Of a stretch of 64,000 nt of DNA, positions 16,895-25,559 are shown in pieces. The translations under genes were made by a program, and so were the position numbers. Every line of letters starts with the position of its first letter. Position 1 is the stretch's first letter. Source of the DNA: Streptomyces davaonensis JCM 4913 (lineage in GTDB: Bacteria; Actinomycetota; Actinomycetes; Streptomycetales; Streptomycetaceae); NCBI RefSeq assembly GCF_000349325.1, contig NC_020504.1, forward strand, positions 8,908,326 through 8,972,325, given 5' to 3'. The notes below the pieces were generated by a model that saw only the letters and a program-made list of their open reading frames with translations, was not told where the DNA came from and did not search any database.

Positions 16895-18195
16895 GCGTCC
16901 TCGTCCTGCACCGCAACCCCTTCGCCGCCTTCCCCTACCGCCGCTGGCTGAGCGGCGATGCCCCCGGCCTGGACGACCGCACGCCGCACTGCGGTGACCT
17001 CGTCGTCCTCGCCGCCCGCGACAAGATCGAGTCCGCCGGTGAGCCGCTCCCGACCGCCGCCGACCACGACCTCACCCACCTCGAAGTCTTCGACACCCTC
17101 GACGACGAGTCCGTCCCCGCCCGCGCGCTCGCCCTCGCCGAGAAGCACCGGATCACCCATGTCATCGCCCACCACGAGGCGGACGTCGCCCTCGCCGCCC
17201 GGCTGCGCGAGCGTCTCGGCCTCGACGGGGCGTGGAGCGCCGACATCACGCCCTTCCGCGACAAGGTCCTGATGAAGACGCTGGCGCGGGAGGCCGGGAT
17301 CGAGGTCGCCGAGCACCTCGTGCCGGGCCGCCCCCAGGAGGTCCGCGACTTCGCCGCCCGGCAGGGCTTCCCGGTGGTCCTCAAGCACCGGGCGGGATAC
17401 AACTCCATCGGCCTGCGCATCGTCGCCGACCCGGACGAGCTGGAACCGGTGTTGGCCGAGGCCCGCTGGGGGGACCTGATCGTCGAGGCGTACGTCCCCG
17501 GGCGCATGTGCCATGTCGACGGACTCGTGGTGGACGGCCGTACCGTGGCCGCCTGGCCCTCCCAGTACCAGTACGACCTGGCCTCCTTCGGCCTCGACCC
17601 CGGACCCCGCGTCGACCTGACCCTGGACGTCGACGACCCGCTCACCCCGCGCCTGCTCACGCTGATCGAGCGGACGCTGACAGCCCTGAAGCGGCCGGGC
17701 TCCCGGCTGCGCACCCACGCCTTCCACGCCGAGGTCTTCCACACACCCGACGACCGGCTGGTGCTGTGCGAGATCGCCGGGCGGTCCGGCGGGGCCAAGA
17801 TCCGGGAGGTCTTCGAGATCCTCTTCGGGATACAGCTCGCCGTGCAGGTCACCCGCGCGGAGGCCGGTCTCCCGCTGCCCGCCGTCGAGGGCGCCGTGGA
17901 CGAGCGGGGGCTGCTGCGGCCGCGCCGTATGGCGGGACAGGTGCTCACGATGAAGCGGCCGGGGCTGGTGCGCGCGCTGCCCGCCGTCCCCGACGAGGAA
18001 TGGGTCGAGGGATTCTGGCTCTTCGCCGAGGAAGGGCAGACCATCGCGCCCGCTTCGGGCTCCGCGGACTTCCTTACCGCGACCGTGGGTTCGGCGCCGA
18101 ACCGCGTCGAGTGCGAGCGCCGGCTGCGGGCCCTCGGGGAGCGGATCAACGCCGAGACGAAGATCGTGCCGCTTCCCGAGGAAGGGGAGGCATGA
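16891..18195 (+). CDS. ATP-grasp ligase (second of two)
   Basis: 434 residues, ATG 16891 overlapping the preceding stop by 4 bp. The ATP-grasp core is seen from ~130 to 310: FPVVLKHRAGYNSIGLRI, LIVEAYVPGRMCHVDG, and the metal-binding FHAEVFHTPDDRLVLCEIAGR. It is clearly diverged from the first ligase rather than a recent copy, so the two probably act in successive couplings. Substrates are unknown; the upstream PLP enzyme and downstream exporter make a small amide or dipeptide product likely. It overlaps the MFS gene by 4 bp. Confidence 0.88.
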   Translation: MSVLVLHRNPFAAFPYRRWLSGDAPGLDDRTPHCGDLVVLAARDKIESAGEPLPTAADHDLTHLEVFDTLDDESVPARALALAEKHRITHVIAHHEADVALAARLRERLGLDGAWSADITPFRDKVLMKTLAREAGIEVAEHLVPGRPQEVRDFAARQGFPVVLKHRAGYNSIGLRIVADPDELEPVLAEARWGDLIVEAYVPGRMCHVDGLVVDGRTVAAWPSQYQYDLASFGLDPGPRVDLTLDVDDPLTPRLLTLIERTLTALKRPGSRLRTHAFHAEVFHTPDDRLVLCEIAGRSGGAKIREVFEILFGIQLAVQVTRAEAGLPLPAVEGAVDERGLLRPRRMAGQVLTMKRPGLVRALPAVPDEEWVEGFWLFAEEGQTIAPASGSADFLTATVGSAPNRVECERRLRALGERINAETKIVPLPEEGEA

Positions 18196-19451
18196 TGCGC
18201 GAGCAGCTGTCGTCCGTCCGCTTCAAGTACATGGCGGGCATGGTCGTCGACGCCACCGGCAGCGGGATGTACCTGCCGCTGTCGCTGCTGTACTTCCACC
18301 ATGTCACCGGTCTGCCGCTCACCGAGGTCGGCGCCGTCGTGACGGCCGCCTCGGTCATCGGCCTGATCAGCAATCCGGTCGCCGGAATCCTCATCGACCG
18401 CTTCAGCGCCCGCGCCGTCCTGGTGGGCGGATACGTCCTGCGCGCCTCGGCGTTCTGTATCTATCCCTTTGTCGACAACAGTGTGGCCATGTTCGCGGTC
18501 CTGCTCCCCGTCGCCCTCGGCGACACCTCCTATCCACCGGCCATCCAGTCCTTCGTGGCGGAGATCGTGCGGGGCGCCGAGCGGGACAGGCTGCTCGCCG
18601 TGCAACGCAGCCTGCGCAACGCCGGGATGGGCCTGGGCGGCCTCCTCGCGGGCGCGGCCCTCGCGCTCGACGACTCGGGGTTCTACGTCGTCGTACTCGG
18701 CGCGGCGGCCGGGTACCTGTGCGCGGCGGGGCTGCTCAGCACGATCCGCACCGGCGCCGGCGACCGGCCGTCGGGCGGCCGGGTCTCCCGCAAGGGCGGC
18801 TATCGGATGGTGGCGGGCAACCGTCCCTTCCTGGGCCTGACCCTGCTGAACATTCCCACGGCCTTCGCGTACATGGTGCTGTCCGTGGCCCTGCCGGTGT
18901 ACCTCACCCGTGAACTGGACGCGCCCGTCTCGCTGGTGGGCATCGTGTACGCGGTCAACACCGTCGGGATCGCCGTGCTCCAGATCCCGGTCACCCGGCT
19001 GCTGGTCAAGTACCGCAGAACGCGGGCGGTGGCGCTCGGCGCGGGCGTCTTCGGGCTGTCCTTCGTCACCTTCGCGGTGCTCGGCGGACTGTCCACCGGG
19101 GCGGCCCTGATCGCCGGGGTGTTCGCGGCGACCGCCCTGTTCACCGTGGGCGAGCTGCTGCACGGTGCCACCGCCTCCGCGCTGGTGGCGCAGGCCGCGC
19201 CGGAGGAGACGCGCGGCCGTCATCTCGCCGTCTACCAGCTGTCCTGGGCGGTGCCCATCGCCCTCGCGCCCACTGTGCTCACGGCCCTGCTGTCGCTGTC
19301 GGCCACCGGGATGTGGCTGGTCCTGGCGGCAGGTGTGGCGGGCTCCGCGCTCGGCGTGCTGCGCCTGGAACGCGAGCTGCCGTCGACGGCGGTGCATCCG
19401 GAGCCGCCCGTACCCGAACCCACCGTGCCTGAACCGAGAAAGGTCGCGTGA
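18192..19451 (+). CDS. MFS exporter of the ATP-grasp operon
   Basis: 419 residues from the first of two adjacent ATGs (18192), overlapping the preceding stop. About twelve hydrophobic segments are visible, with an MFS loop signature after the second (AGILIDRFSARAVLVGG). The C-terminal tail is rich in Pro and Glu. Its place in the middle of a coupled operon suggests export of, or self-resistance to, the product of the PLP and ATP-grasp enzymes. It resembles the other MFS gene at 24282-25559, so the two may be paralogues. Confidence 0.88.
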   Translation: MMREQLSSVRFKYMAGMVVDATGSGMYLPLSLLYFHHVTGLPLTEVGAVVTAASVIGLISNPVAGILIDRFSARAVLVGGYVLRASAFCIYPFVDNSVAMFAVLLPVALGDTSYPPAIQSFVAEIVRGAERDRLLAVQRSLRNAGMGLGGLLAGAALALDDSGFYVVVLGAAAGYLCAAGLLSTIRTGAGDRPSGGRVSRKGGYRMVAGNRPFLGLTLLNIPTAFAYMVLSVALPVYLTRELDAPVSLVGIVYAVNTVGIAVLQIPVTRLLVKYRRTRAVALGAGVFGLSFVTFAVLGGLSTGAALIAGVFAATALFTVGELLHGATASALVAQAAPEETRGRHLAVYQLSWAVPIALAPTVLTALLSLSATGMWLVLAAGVAGSALGVLRLERELPSTAVHPEPPVPEPTVPEPRKVA

Positions 19452-20131
19452 TCCGTATGGGGATCTCCAGTTGGCGTGTGCTCGGCGCGGAGGACCCGGA
19501 GTTCGCCCAGGAGGCGGCCGCCGGGCAGAGCGGTCTGGTCAGCCAACTCCGTCCGCTGATCCGGGAGTTGACCGAGCCCGGAGATCTGGTCCTCGACCCG
19601 TTCGCCGGATGGGGTACCACCCTCGTGGCCTGCGCCGCCGAGGGACGGCTCGGCGTCGGCGTCGAGATCAACCCGTCCCGCGCCGAGGAGGCGCGGCAGC
19701 GCGTCGCCCGCCACCCCGAGCAGCGCATGCTCTGCGGCGACGCCCGCAAGCCCCCGCTCGACCCCGGCACCGTCGACCTGGTCCTGTGCGATCTGCCGTA
19801 CTTCGGCACCGACTTGGACCTCGACGACCCGGACCCGGGCCAGATGTACGCGCTGCGCGACTACGACGTCTACCTCGCCACGCTCGACGAGGCCTTCGCG
19901 GCCGTCGCCCAGGTGATGCGACCGGGCGCGCACGCCGTCATCGCCGTCCAGAACCGGCGGATCGCGGACCGGTTCGTGCCGCTGGCCTGGGACGCCGCGC
20001 GGGCGCTCGGCCGTCATCTGACCCTCGGGGACGAGCGCGTCCACCTGTACGACTGGCCGGTCAAGGACGACGGCGACCCGATGCGCACGAACCGGTCGCA
20101 CGAGTACCTGCTGATGGCGCGGAAGCCCTGA
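19448..20131 (+). CDS. DNA-methylase-like (Trm11/N4-type) SAM methyltransferase
   Basis: 227 residues from GTG 19448, overlapping the MFS stop (GTGA). It has the DPFAGWGTTL SAM motif (residues ~50-60) and the DLPYF catalytic motif (~117), a variant of the (D/N)PPY of amino-methylating DNA and tRNA/guanosine methylases. It lacks a target-recognition domain and a restriction partner. Its coupling to a small-molecule operon suggests N-methylation of an amine or heteroaromatic nitrogen of the product rather than DNA modification, but this is inference. It ends 5 bp from the convergent sigma-factor gene. Confidence 0.8.
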   Translation: MIRMGISSWRVLGAEDPEFAQEAAAGQSGLVSQLRPLIRELTEPGDLVLDPFAGWGTTLVACAAEGRLGVGVEINPSRAEEARQRVARHPEQRMLCGDARKPPLDPGTVDLVLCDLPYFGTDLDLDDPDPGQMYALRDYDVYLATLDEAFAAVAQVMRPGAHAVIAVQNRRIADRFVPLAWDAARALGRHLTLGDERVHLYDWPVKDDGDPMRTNRSHEYLLMARKP

Positions 20132-20136
20132 CGGAC

Positions 20137-21075
20137 TCAGCCCTCCCTCCACAGACGGAGCTTGTCGGGGTTGAGCACCGACCAGATCTGCTGGATCCGC
20201 TCGCCCGTCACCAAGAACGCCAGCACCGACACGGGCATCCCGTCCACCTGCGCGACCAGACCCGGCTGACCGTTGACCGTGGTCTCCAGCAGCTCCAGGT
20301 CGGGCACCACGTCGATCCGTCCGGCGAAGAAGCGAGCGATCTCCTCGGCGCCCTCGATCGGACGGAGCACGGCCTGCACCAGACCGCCACCGTCGCCGGT
20401 CGCCGTGGCGTCGGGCGCCAGCAGCCCGATCAGTGCCTCGATGTCCTTCGCCTCCCACGCCCGCTTGAACGCCCGCACCGTATCCGCGCGCCCGACCGCG
20501 GGAGCCGCGTCGGGCTGTGCGGCGCGGATCCGGCGGCGGGCCGACGAGGCGAGCTGCCGACAGGCTGGCTCGCTGCGGCCGACGATCGAGGCCACCTCGG
20601 CGAACGAATACCTGAAGACGTCGTGCAGGATGAACGCGACCCGCTCGGCGGGGGTCATCAGCTCCAGTACGACGAGGAAGGCCATGTTGATCGACTCGTC
20701 CAGGGTGACCCGGTCGGCCGGGTCGACCGCGGTGCCGCCGCCCCACCGCCCGCTGACCCAGTCGGTGCTCGCGGGCAGCGGCTCGGGGACCCACTCGCCC
20801 ACATAGTGTTCCCGTCGGGCCCGCGCCGAGCCGAGCTGGTCGAGACAGATCCGGCTGGCGACGGTGGTCAGCCAGGCGCCGGGGGACTCGATGGCCTCCC
20901 GTTGCGCCGCGGTCATGGCGTACCAGCGGGTGTAGGTCTCCTGGACGACGTCCTCGGCCTCGGTCAGTGAGCCGAGCAGCCGGTAGGTGAGGCCGAGCAG
21001 TTGCTGCCGCTCGCTCATGATCGCGCTCAGGTCCGGATCGGGCCGGCTGTGCTCGGCCCCGGATGCGTTGGTCAT
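20137..21075 (-). CDS. SigJ/ECF41-type sigma factor with SnoaL-like C-terminal domain
   Basis: 312 residues from ATG 21075. Sigma region 2 (LTYRLLGSLTEAEDVVQETYTRWY) and region 4 (YSFAEVASIVGRSEPACRQLASSARRRI) are followed by a C-terminal NTF2/SnoaL fold ending in KLRLWR. This is the architecture of the ECF41 group, in which the C-terminal domain modulates activity in place of a separate anti-sigma factor. An 8-bp inverted repeat at 21098-21126 lies in its promoter region. The divergent WrbA gene may be a target, since ECF41 factors often control adjacent redox genes. Confidence 0.9.
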   Translation of the reverse strand: MTNASGAEHSRPDPDLSAIMSERQQLLGLTYRLLGSLTEAEDVVQETYTRWYAMTAAQREAIESPGAWLTTVASRICLDQLGSARARREHYVGEWVPEPLPASTDWVSGRWGGGTAVDPADRVTLDESINMAFLVVLELMTPAERVAFILHDVFRYSFAEVASIVGRSEPACRQLASSARRRIRAAQPDAAPAVGRADTVRAFKRAWEAKDIEALIGLLAPDATATGDGGGLVQAVLRPIEGAEEIARFFAGRIDVVPDLELLETTVNGQPGLVAQVDGMPVSVLAFLVTGERIQQIWSVLNPDKLRLWREG

Positions 21076-21097
21076 GGTGTCGCCGACTCCCTAGGTC

Positions 21098-21126
21098 GTC
21101 TCGTCCCCCGTCAAGTCCGACGAGAC
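21098..21126. promoter_or_regulatory. Inverted repeat in the sigJ-like/wrbA divergent region
   Basis: GTCTCGTC (21098-21105) and GACGAGAC (21119-21126) form a perfect 8-bp inverted repeat with a 13-bp spacer, 23-51 bp upstream of the sigma-factor start. It may be an operator or part of an autoregulated ECF promoter. No confident -35/-10 pair was identified. Confidence 0.45.
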
Positions 21127-21252
21127 ATCGGCTGCATCTGTGAGGTCGGCGCCCACGGCCCGCATGGTGCGCGGCCGGCCTCACACTTCGCGGGGCTGCG
21201 TCGTCGTACCTGATGAACGGAACACTAGCCAGGTGACGAAGGAAGGGAACCG

Positions 21253-21867
21253 ATGTCGGATTCCGTCAATGTCTCGATCATCTACTACAGCGCCACGGGT
21301 ACCGTGCACGCTCTGGCGCAGGCGGCGGTCGAGGGTGCGGAGAAGGCCGGTGCTCAGGTACGACTGCGCAAGGTCCCGGAGACGACTCCGCAGGAGGTGA
21401 TCAACCTCCGGCAGGAGTGGGTCCAGCACCTCGCGGACACCGCCGATGTCGAACTCGCGAGCCATGACGACCTGGAGTGGGCCGACGTGGTGCTCTTCGG
21501 CACCCCCACCCGCTTCGGCAACCCGGCCAGCCAGCTGCGGGTGTTCATGGAGAGCACCGGGCCGCTGTGGTTCCAGGGCAAGCTCGCGGGCAAGGTCTAC
21601 TCGGCCTTCACCGCCTCCAACACCGCCCACGGCGGCCAGGAGTCCACCCTCCTGGCGCTGGGCAACACCTTCTACCACTGGGGCGGCATCATCGTCCCGC
21701 CCGGCTACACCGACCCCATCCAGTTCCAGTCCGGCAACCCCTACGGCAGCTCCCACGTGGCCGGCGCCGGTGCTCCCGGCGACGTCCAGCTCCAGGCGGC
21801 CCGCCACCAGGCGCGCCGGACCGTCGAGATCGCGGGCGCCCTCAAGGCGGGCCGTGCCGCGGCCTGA
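21253..21867 (+). CDS. wrbA: NAD(P)H:quinone oxidoreductase, WrbA family
   Basis: 204 residues from ATG 21253, with GAAGG upstream. The flavodoxin-like FMN phosphate loop (YYSATGTVHALAQA) and the WrbA hallmark GTPTRFGNPASQLRVFMES are present. It reduces quinones by two electrons using FMN in the cytoplasm and protects against redox cycling. It is divergent from the SigJ-type gene and followed 51 bp later by a metallo-hydrolase. It reads as ordinary stress metabolism, not obviously part of the biosynthetic region. Confidence 0.92.
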   Translation: MSDSVNVSIIYYSATGTVHALAQAAVEGAEKAGAQVRLRKVPETTPQEVINLRQEWVQHLADTADVELASHDDLEWADVVLFGTPTRFGNPASQLRVFMESTGPLWFQGKLAGKVYSAFTASNTAHGGQESTLLALGNTFYHWGGIIVPPGYTDPIQFQSGNPYGSSHVAGAGAPGDVQLQAARHQARRTVEIAGALKAGRAAA

Positions 21868-21918
21868 GCCGGGGCGACGGCGGCGGTTCGCCCGCTGACC
21901 CCCTGTCAGACTGCGGGC

Positions 21919-22620
21919 ATGCCGACTCCGTTGCGCCAGTTGTCCGGCCGGGTCTGGATCCACCCAGGGGATCCGGACCCGGACGCCGTCATGCCCTGCG
22001 TCGCGGTGGTGGCCGACGACGCGGGCAGCACGGTGATCGACGCCGGGCAGAGCCCCGGCCATGCCCGGCTCGTGCAGTCGGCCATGGCCGGGGCCGGTCT
22101 GCCCGCCGCCCGTCGCCTGGTGTACACGCACCACCACTGGGACCACACCTGGGGCGCCTGCGCCTGGGAGGTGGAGGAGATCGTCGGCCATCAGACGGGC
22201 GCCGAACTCCTGGCAGCCGAGTCCCGCCGCCCCTGGAGCCACGAGTACATGGAGCGGGAGATGGCCGCCGACCCACGCCTCGGCCCGAGTTTCCGGGCCC
22301 GGGCACGGGCCATGCCCACCTGGGACGACTTCGTGGTACGTCCGCCCACCCGCACCTTCACCGACGGGCTCACGCTCCCCGGGGGCGTCGAGGTCCGGCA
22401 CGTGGGCGGTGGCCACGCGCCGGACTCCACGGTCGTCGCGGTCCCCGACCCCGGGGTGATGCTGCTCGGTGACTGCTTCTACCCGCCGCCCTTCCATCTG
22501 CGCGAGCCCGGCCCCGCCGGTGAGGAGATCGACCTCCCGCTGATCACCGCGCTGGTCGCCGAGGGCTTCGACTGGTACGTCGACAGCCACAGCCCGCCCT
22601 GGCGCCCACCGTCACCATGA
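21919..22620 (+). CDS. Metallo-beta-lactamase-fold hydrolase
   Basis: 233 residues from ATG 21919. The zinc-binding motif is YTHHHWDHTWGA (HxHxDH) near residue 73, with additional ligands GGGHAPDS and the late aspartate/histidine positions (LGDCF, VDSHS). There are no accessory domains or signal peptide. The family hydrolyses thioesters, lactones, lactams and other esters; substrate unknown. Its last 9 bp overlap the end of the convergent hypothetical gene. Confidence 0.88.
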   Translation: MPTPLRQLSGRVWIHPGDPDPDAVMPCVAVVADDAGSTVIDAGQSPGHARLVQSAMAGAGLPAARRLVYTHHHWDHTWGACAWEVEEIVGHQTGAELLAAESRRPWSHEYMEREMAADPRLGPSFRARARAMPTWDDFVVRPPTRTFTDGLTLPGGVEVRHVGGGHAPDSTVVAVPDPGVMLLGDCFYPPPFHLREPGPAGEEIDLPLITALVAEGFDWYVDSHSPPWRPPSP

Positions 22621-23100
22621 GCCGAGCGCCCGCCAGGCGGCGGGATCACCGGGCCCCGACGGCGGACGGCAGCGCAGGGCGGACGTATCGGAGTCGAGGT
22701 CCAGCAGCCAGACGCCCTCCGCCTCCGCTGTGGGGCGCGGCGCGTCCTCCAGGGCCACGCTCTCACCCGGTGGACACAAGTCACGGTCCGCCGCCGGTTG
22801 CCAACCGAAGCGCCGTACATCCGGATCGGCCGACCAGAGCGGACGAGCCGCCGCCCAGAAGTCCGTCAGCTCGGTCGGCGGCGCCGCCCACAGGGCGTCC
22901 CGGTCACTGATGTCCCGCCACAGCCAGTACACGCACAACCGGGTGTCGTCGGTGGCCTGTGCCAGCACCTGGAAGCGCAGCAGACCGTCGGCGTCCAGGC
23001 CCTCACCGAGCCGCAGATTCAGCTCGGCGAGTCGATCGCCCGCCCCGGGCAGCGCGGTCTGGAAGCCCAGGACCGCGCAGGCGCGTAGGTCGGTGGCCAT
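22612..23100 (-). CDS. Hypothetical protein
   Basis: 162 residues from ATG 23100. No family was recognised. The protein is acidic, rich in Trp, Leu and Asp, and lacks membrane segments and signal peptide. It may be a member of the dimeric alpha-beta-barrel or monooxygenase-like small proteins (VLAQATDDTRLCVYWLWRD), but this is only an impression. It starts one base from the end of the upstream glycosyltransferase gene, so the two are probably co-transcribed. Confidence 0.6.
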   Translation of the reverse strand: MATDLRACAVLGFQTALPGAGDRLAELNLRLGEGLDADGLLRFQVLAQATDDTRLCVYWLWRDISDRDALWAAPPTELTDFWAAARPLWSADPDVRRFGWQPAADRDLCPPGESVALEDAPRPTAEAEGVWLLDLDSDTSALRCRPPSGPGDPAAWRALGSW

Positions 23101-23101
23101 G

Positions 23102-24268
23102 TCAGCCCGAGAAGCGTTCGAGGCGGCCGATGGGCTCCGTCGGCACCCAGGACAGCAGCGGGATGTGGTAGTTGACGGTCTGTCCGTTCTTCAGCTGTCC
23201 CGAGCTGGGGTGGTACAGGTGCAGCATCGGGTCGTCGTACTGGTCGAAGGCGGTGGCCAGTTGGACGCGGAGCGCGAAGTCGATGTCCTCCCGGCCCCAG
23301 CCCTCGAACCGCTCGTCCATGCCGTTGACCGAGTCGAAGACATCGCGCCGCAGCCAGACGCACAGCCCCGGTGAGCGCTGCACCGCGAACCAGCGCAGCC
23401 GGTCGGCGTCGGCCTCGGGCTTGCCTTCGAGGCATCGCTCGCGCACCGCGGCCGCCGACGCGGGCGCATCCATGTACAGCAGGTCCCGGAAGCACATGAA
23501 CGCCCCCGACCCGGCCCGCCGGAACCGCTCGGTGTTGCGCCGTACGAAGTCCCGGTCGACGAGGGCGTCGGCGTCGAGCAGACACAGGTACGGCGCCTGG
23601 CGTGCGGAGCGCAGAACACCGCAGTTGGAGCCCCAGGACTTGTTGAAGGGTCGGTCGGAGAAGGCGAACAGCCACTCGTCCGCGTACTTCAGGACCGTCT
23701 CGCGCCAGCGCGGAGTGGTGTCCGACTCGACCACGGTCACGTGGTACTGCTCACGGGGCATCGTCTGGTCGGCGAGTGCGGCCAGACAGGCCACCAGGTT
23801 CCGGGCGCGCACGCCGTCCTCGCTCCGGTCCCGGAACGTGATCACGATCTGGGTGGCCGGGACCTCGACGGAAGCGGGCGCGGGGGGATTCGCGGGCCAA
23901 GAACGCCAGTTGGGGTCGGCGGTGGCGCTGCGATCGTAGGCGTCGCCGAGGTGGTAGCCGAAGCGGGACCGGTCCTTGATGTCGCAGGCGATGTCCACGA
24001 AGGGGGCTTCCGTGTCCGGCGCCACTCGGTCACGGACCCGGCGCCAGGCCTCGACGCTCACCGGGTCGGCTACCAACTCATCGGCTGCCGAGGCCAGTTC
24101 GGTGTCACCGTGGGACTGGATCTCCTTCAGCAGCTCGGCCGACCGCTCCTGGACTCGGTGCCAGTAGTAGGGGTTCGCCTCGCGGGCGCCGTGGTCCGCG
24201 TGGATGACGAGGGCGTCGGCCACGGCGCTCGCGCGGGCCGCGGGCTCTTGGGGGAGTCGGGACATCAT
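23102..24268 (-). CDS. Family 2 glycosyltransferase
   Basis: 388 residues from ATG 24268, preceded by TGAGGAC; the open frame extends 15 codons into the upstream gene. An N-terminal helical extension of ~140 residues precedes a GT-A fold: QIVITFRDRSE strand, LCLLDADALVDRDFV with a DxD-type metal motif, and GWGREDIDFALRVQ, the WGxED acceptor motif seen in galactosyltransferase-like GT2 enzymes. It is soluble. The sugar and acceptor are unknown. It lies just downstream of an MFS gene in a minus-strand run from 27.2 kb to 22.6 kb. Confidence 0.85.
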   Translation of the reverse strand: MMSRLPQEPAARASAVADALVIHADHGAREANPYYWHRVQERSAELLKEIQSHGDTELASAADELVADPVSVEAWRRVRDRVAPDTEAPFVDIACDIKDRSRFGYHLGDAYDRSATADPNWRSWPANPPAPASVEVPATQIVITFRDRSEDGVRARNLVACLAALADQTMPREQYHVTVVESDTTPRWRETVLKYADEWLFAFSDRPFNKSWGSNCGVLRSARQAPYLCLLDADALVDRDFVRRNTERFRRAGSGAFMCFRDLLYMDAPASAAAVRERCLEGKPEADADRLRWFAVQRSPGLCVWLRRDVFDSVNGMDERFEGWGREDIDFALRVQLATAFDQYDDPMLHLYHPSSGQLKNGQTVNYHIPLLSWVPTEPIGRLERFSG

Positions 24269-24281
24269 CGGCGTACGGTCC

Positions 24282-25559
24282 TCACGTGGATGGCTGGGTC
24301 TTGGTGTCGACATGCGTGGGGAAACGGGTGCGGAGCCCTGCGAAGACGAGGGCTGCCGCGAGCATCAGCGCGATGAACGCCCCCCAGAGCACGGGCATCG
24401 ACTTGCTGAGCAGATAGCCGACCAGCGCCGGTCCGGAGACGGACGACAGGGTCCAGGAGAGCTGGAACACCGAGACGTATCGCCCCTGGGAGCCCTCGGG
24501 TGCGGCGGCGACGGCCAGGCTGGTGGTGGCGGGCGCGGCGAGCATCTCGCCGAGGGCCAGGAACCCGACGCCGACGATGACCACCGTCATCGCGAGGACG
24601 TCGGACGACGAACCGGCGGCGCAGGCCAGCAGCAGCACCGCGACGACGAAGCACGCGGTGCCCGCGAGCGCGGTCGAGGTTCTGCGCAGGTGGTACAGGC
24701 GGGCGGCGACGGTGGTCTGGAACAGCATGGTGAGCGACATCTTGAGCATCAGCGCGAAGGCCGCCGTCCAGCTCGCCAGATGCACGGAGCGGACCAAGTA
24801 GACCGGCAGCACGAGGGTGGAGATCAGCCAGCCGTACGTCAGCAGTGTGTTGCCCAGGGTGAGCGTCAGATAAGGGCGGTCCGATCCGAGGGCACGCCAG
24901 CCGCCCACGGGCGCCGTCTCCTTGGGGACGGGCGGCCTGGGCGGGGTGCGCAGCGAGACGAAGAGCACTCCGGCGGTGACGGACGTGGCGACGTTGAGGG
25001 CCAGCATCGCCCGGAGCCCACCGTCGCCGCTCACCGCGAGCGCCACCGAGGCGATGCCCGAACCGGCGGCCAGACTGGCGCTCTTGGCCGCGTTGACGAT
25101 GGCGTACCAGCGATCGAGGCTGTCGCCGTCGGCCACTTGCTCGCTGACGAAGACCGGCCACGCGGCCCAGTACGTGCGGTCGGCCACCGTGACGACGACG
25201 ATGCCGAGGAGCAGCGGCCACCAGGACTGGACCCAGAAGTACAGCGTGTATCCGACCGCCGCCGCCACGGTCTGCGCGATCAGGACGGGCCGCGCGCCCA
25301 GCCGGTCCACCAGGTGCCCCGCGAACAGCGGAACCGGCAGGCCGGCCAGGCTCGCCACCGTGATGATGACGCCGAGTTCCGCCACCGGGATGTCGGTGGC
25401 GGTGGACAGATACAGGAAGGTCAGCGGTAAGAACGCCCCATAGCCGACGGTGTCCACCACGACGGCCGTGACCAGGCGCCGGTGCACCGAGCCGCGGTCG
25501 CCGGACCGGGCCCGGCCCCGCAGCCCCGAGGGAATGCTCACTCGCCTCAGTATGGTCAA
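24282..25559 (-). CDS. MFS transporter
   Basis: 425 residues if initiated at TTG 25559, which overlaps the upstream stop (TTGA). GTG 25541 is an alternative, with GAGG just before it. Twelve hydrophobic segments and the inter-TM2-3 loop FAGHLVDRLGARPVL mark it as a drug:proton antiporter type. It resembles the MFS at 18192-19451 in length and local motifs (for example a G-R-H/Y-V/L...FQLSW segment near the last third). A role in export for the GT/methyltransferase/BKACE genes is inferred from coupling. Confidence 0.87.
   Translation of the reverse strand: MTILRRVSIPSGLRGRARSGDRGSVHRRLVTAVVVDTVGYGAFLPLTFLYLSTATDIPVAELGVIITVASLAGLPVPLFAGHLVDRLGARPVLIAQTVAAAVGYTLYFWVQSWWPLLLGIVVVTVADRTYWAAWPVFVSEQVADGDSLDRWYAIVNAAKSASLAAGSGIASVALAVSGDGGLRAMLALNVATSVTAGVLFVSLRTPPRPPVPKETAPVGGWRALGSDRPYLTLTLGNTLLTYGWLISTLVLPVYLVRSVHLASWTAAFALMLKMSLTMLFQTTVAARLYHLRRTSTALAGTACFVVAVLLLACAAGSSSDVLAMTVVIVGVGFLALGEMLAAPATTSLAVAAAPEGSQGRYVSVFQLSWTLSSVSGPALVGYLLSKSMPVLWGAFIALMLAAALVFAGLRTRFPTHVDTKTQPST

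Noticed and set aside
20137..23100. SigJ-type factor, WrbA, metallo-hydrolase and hypothetical gene as part of the biosynthetic pathway
   Set aside because: They look like ordinary stress and accessory genes, have no coupling with the biosynthetic operons, and carry no TTA codons that I noticed.
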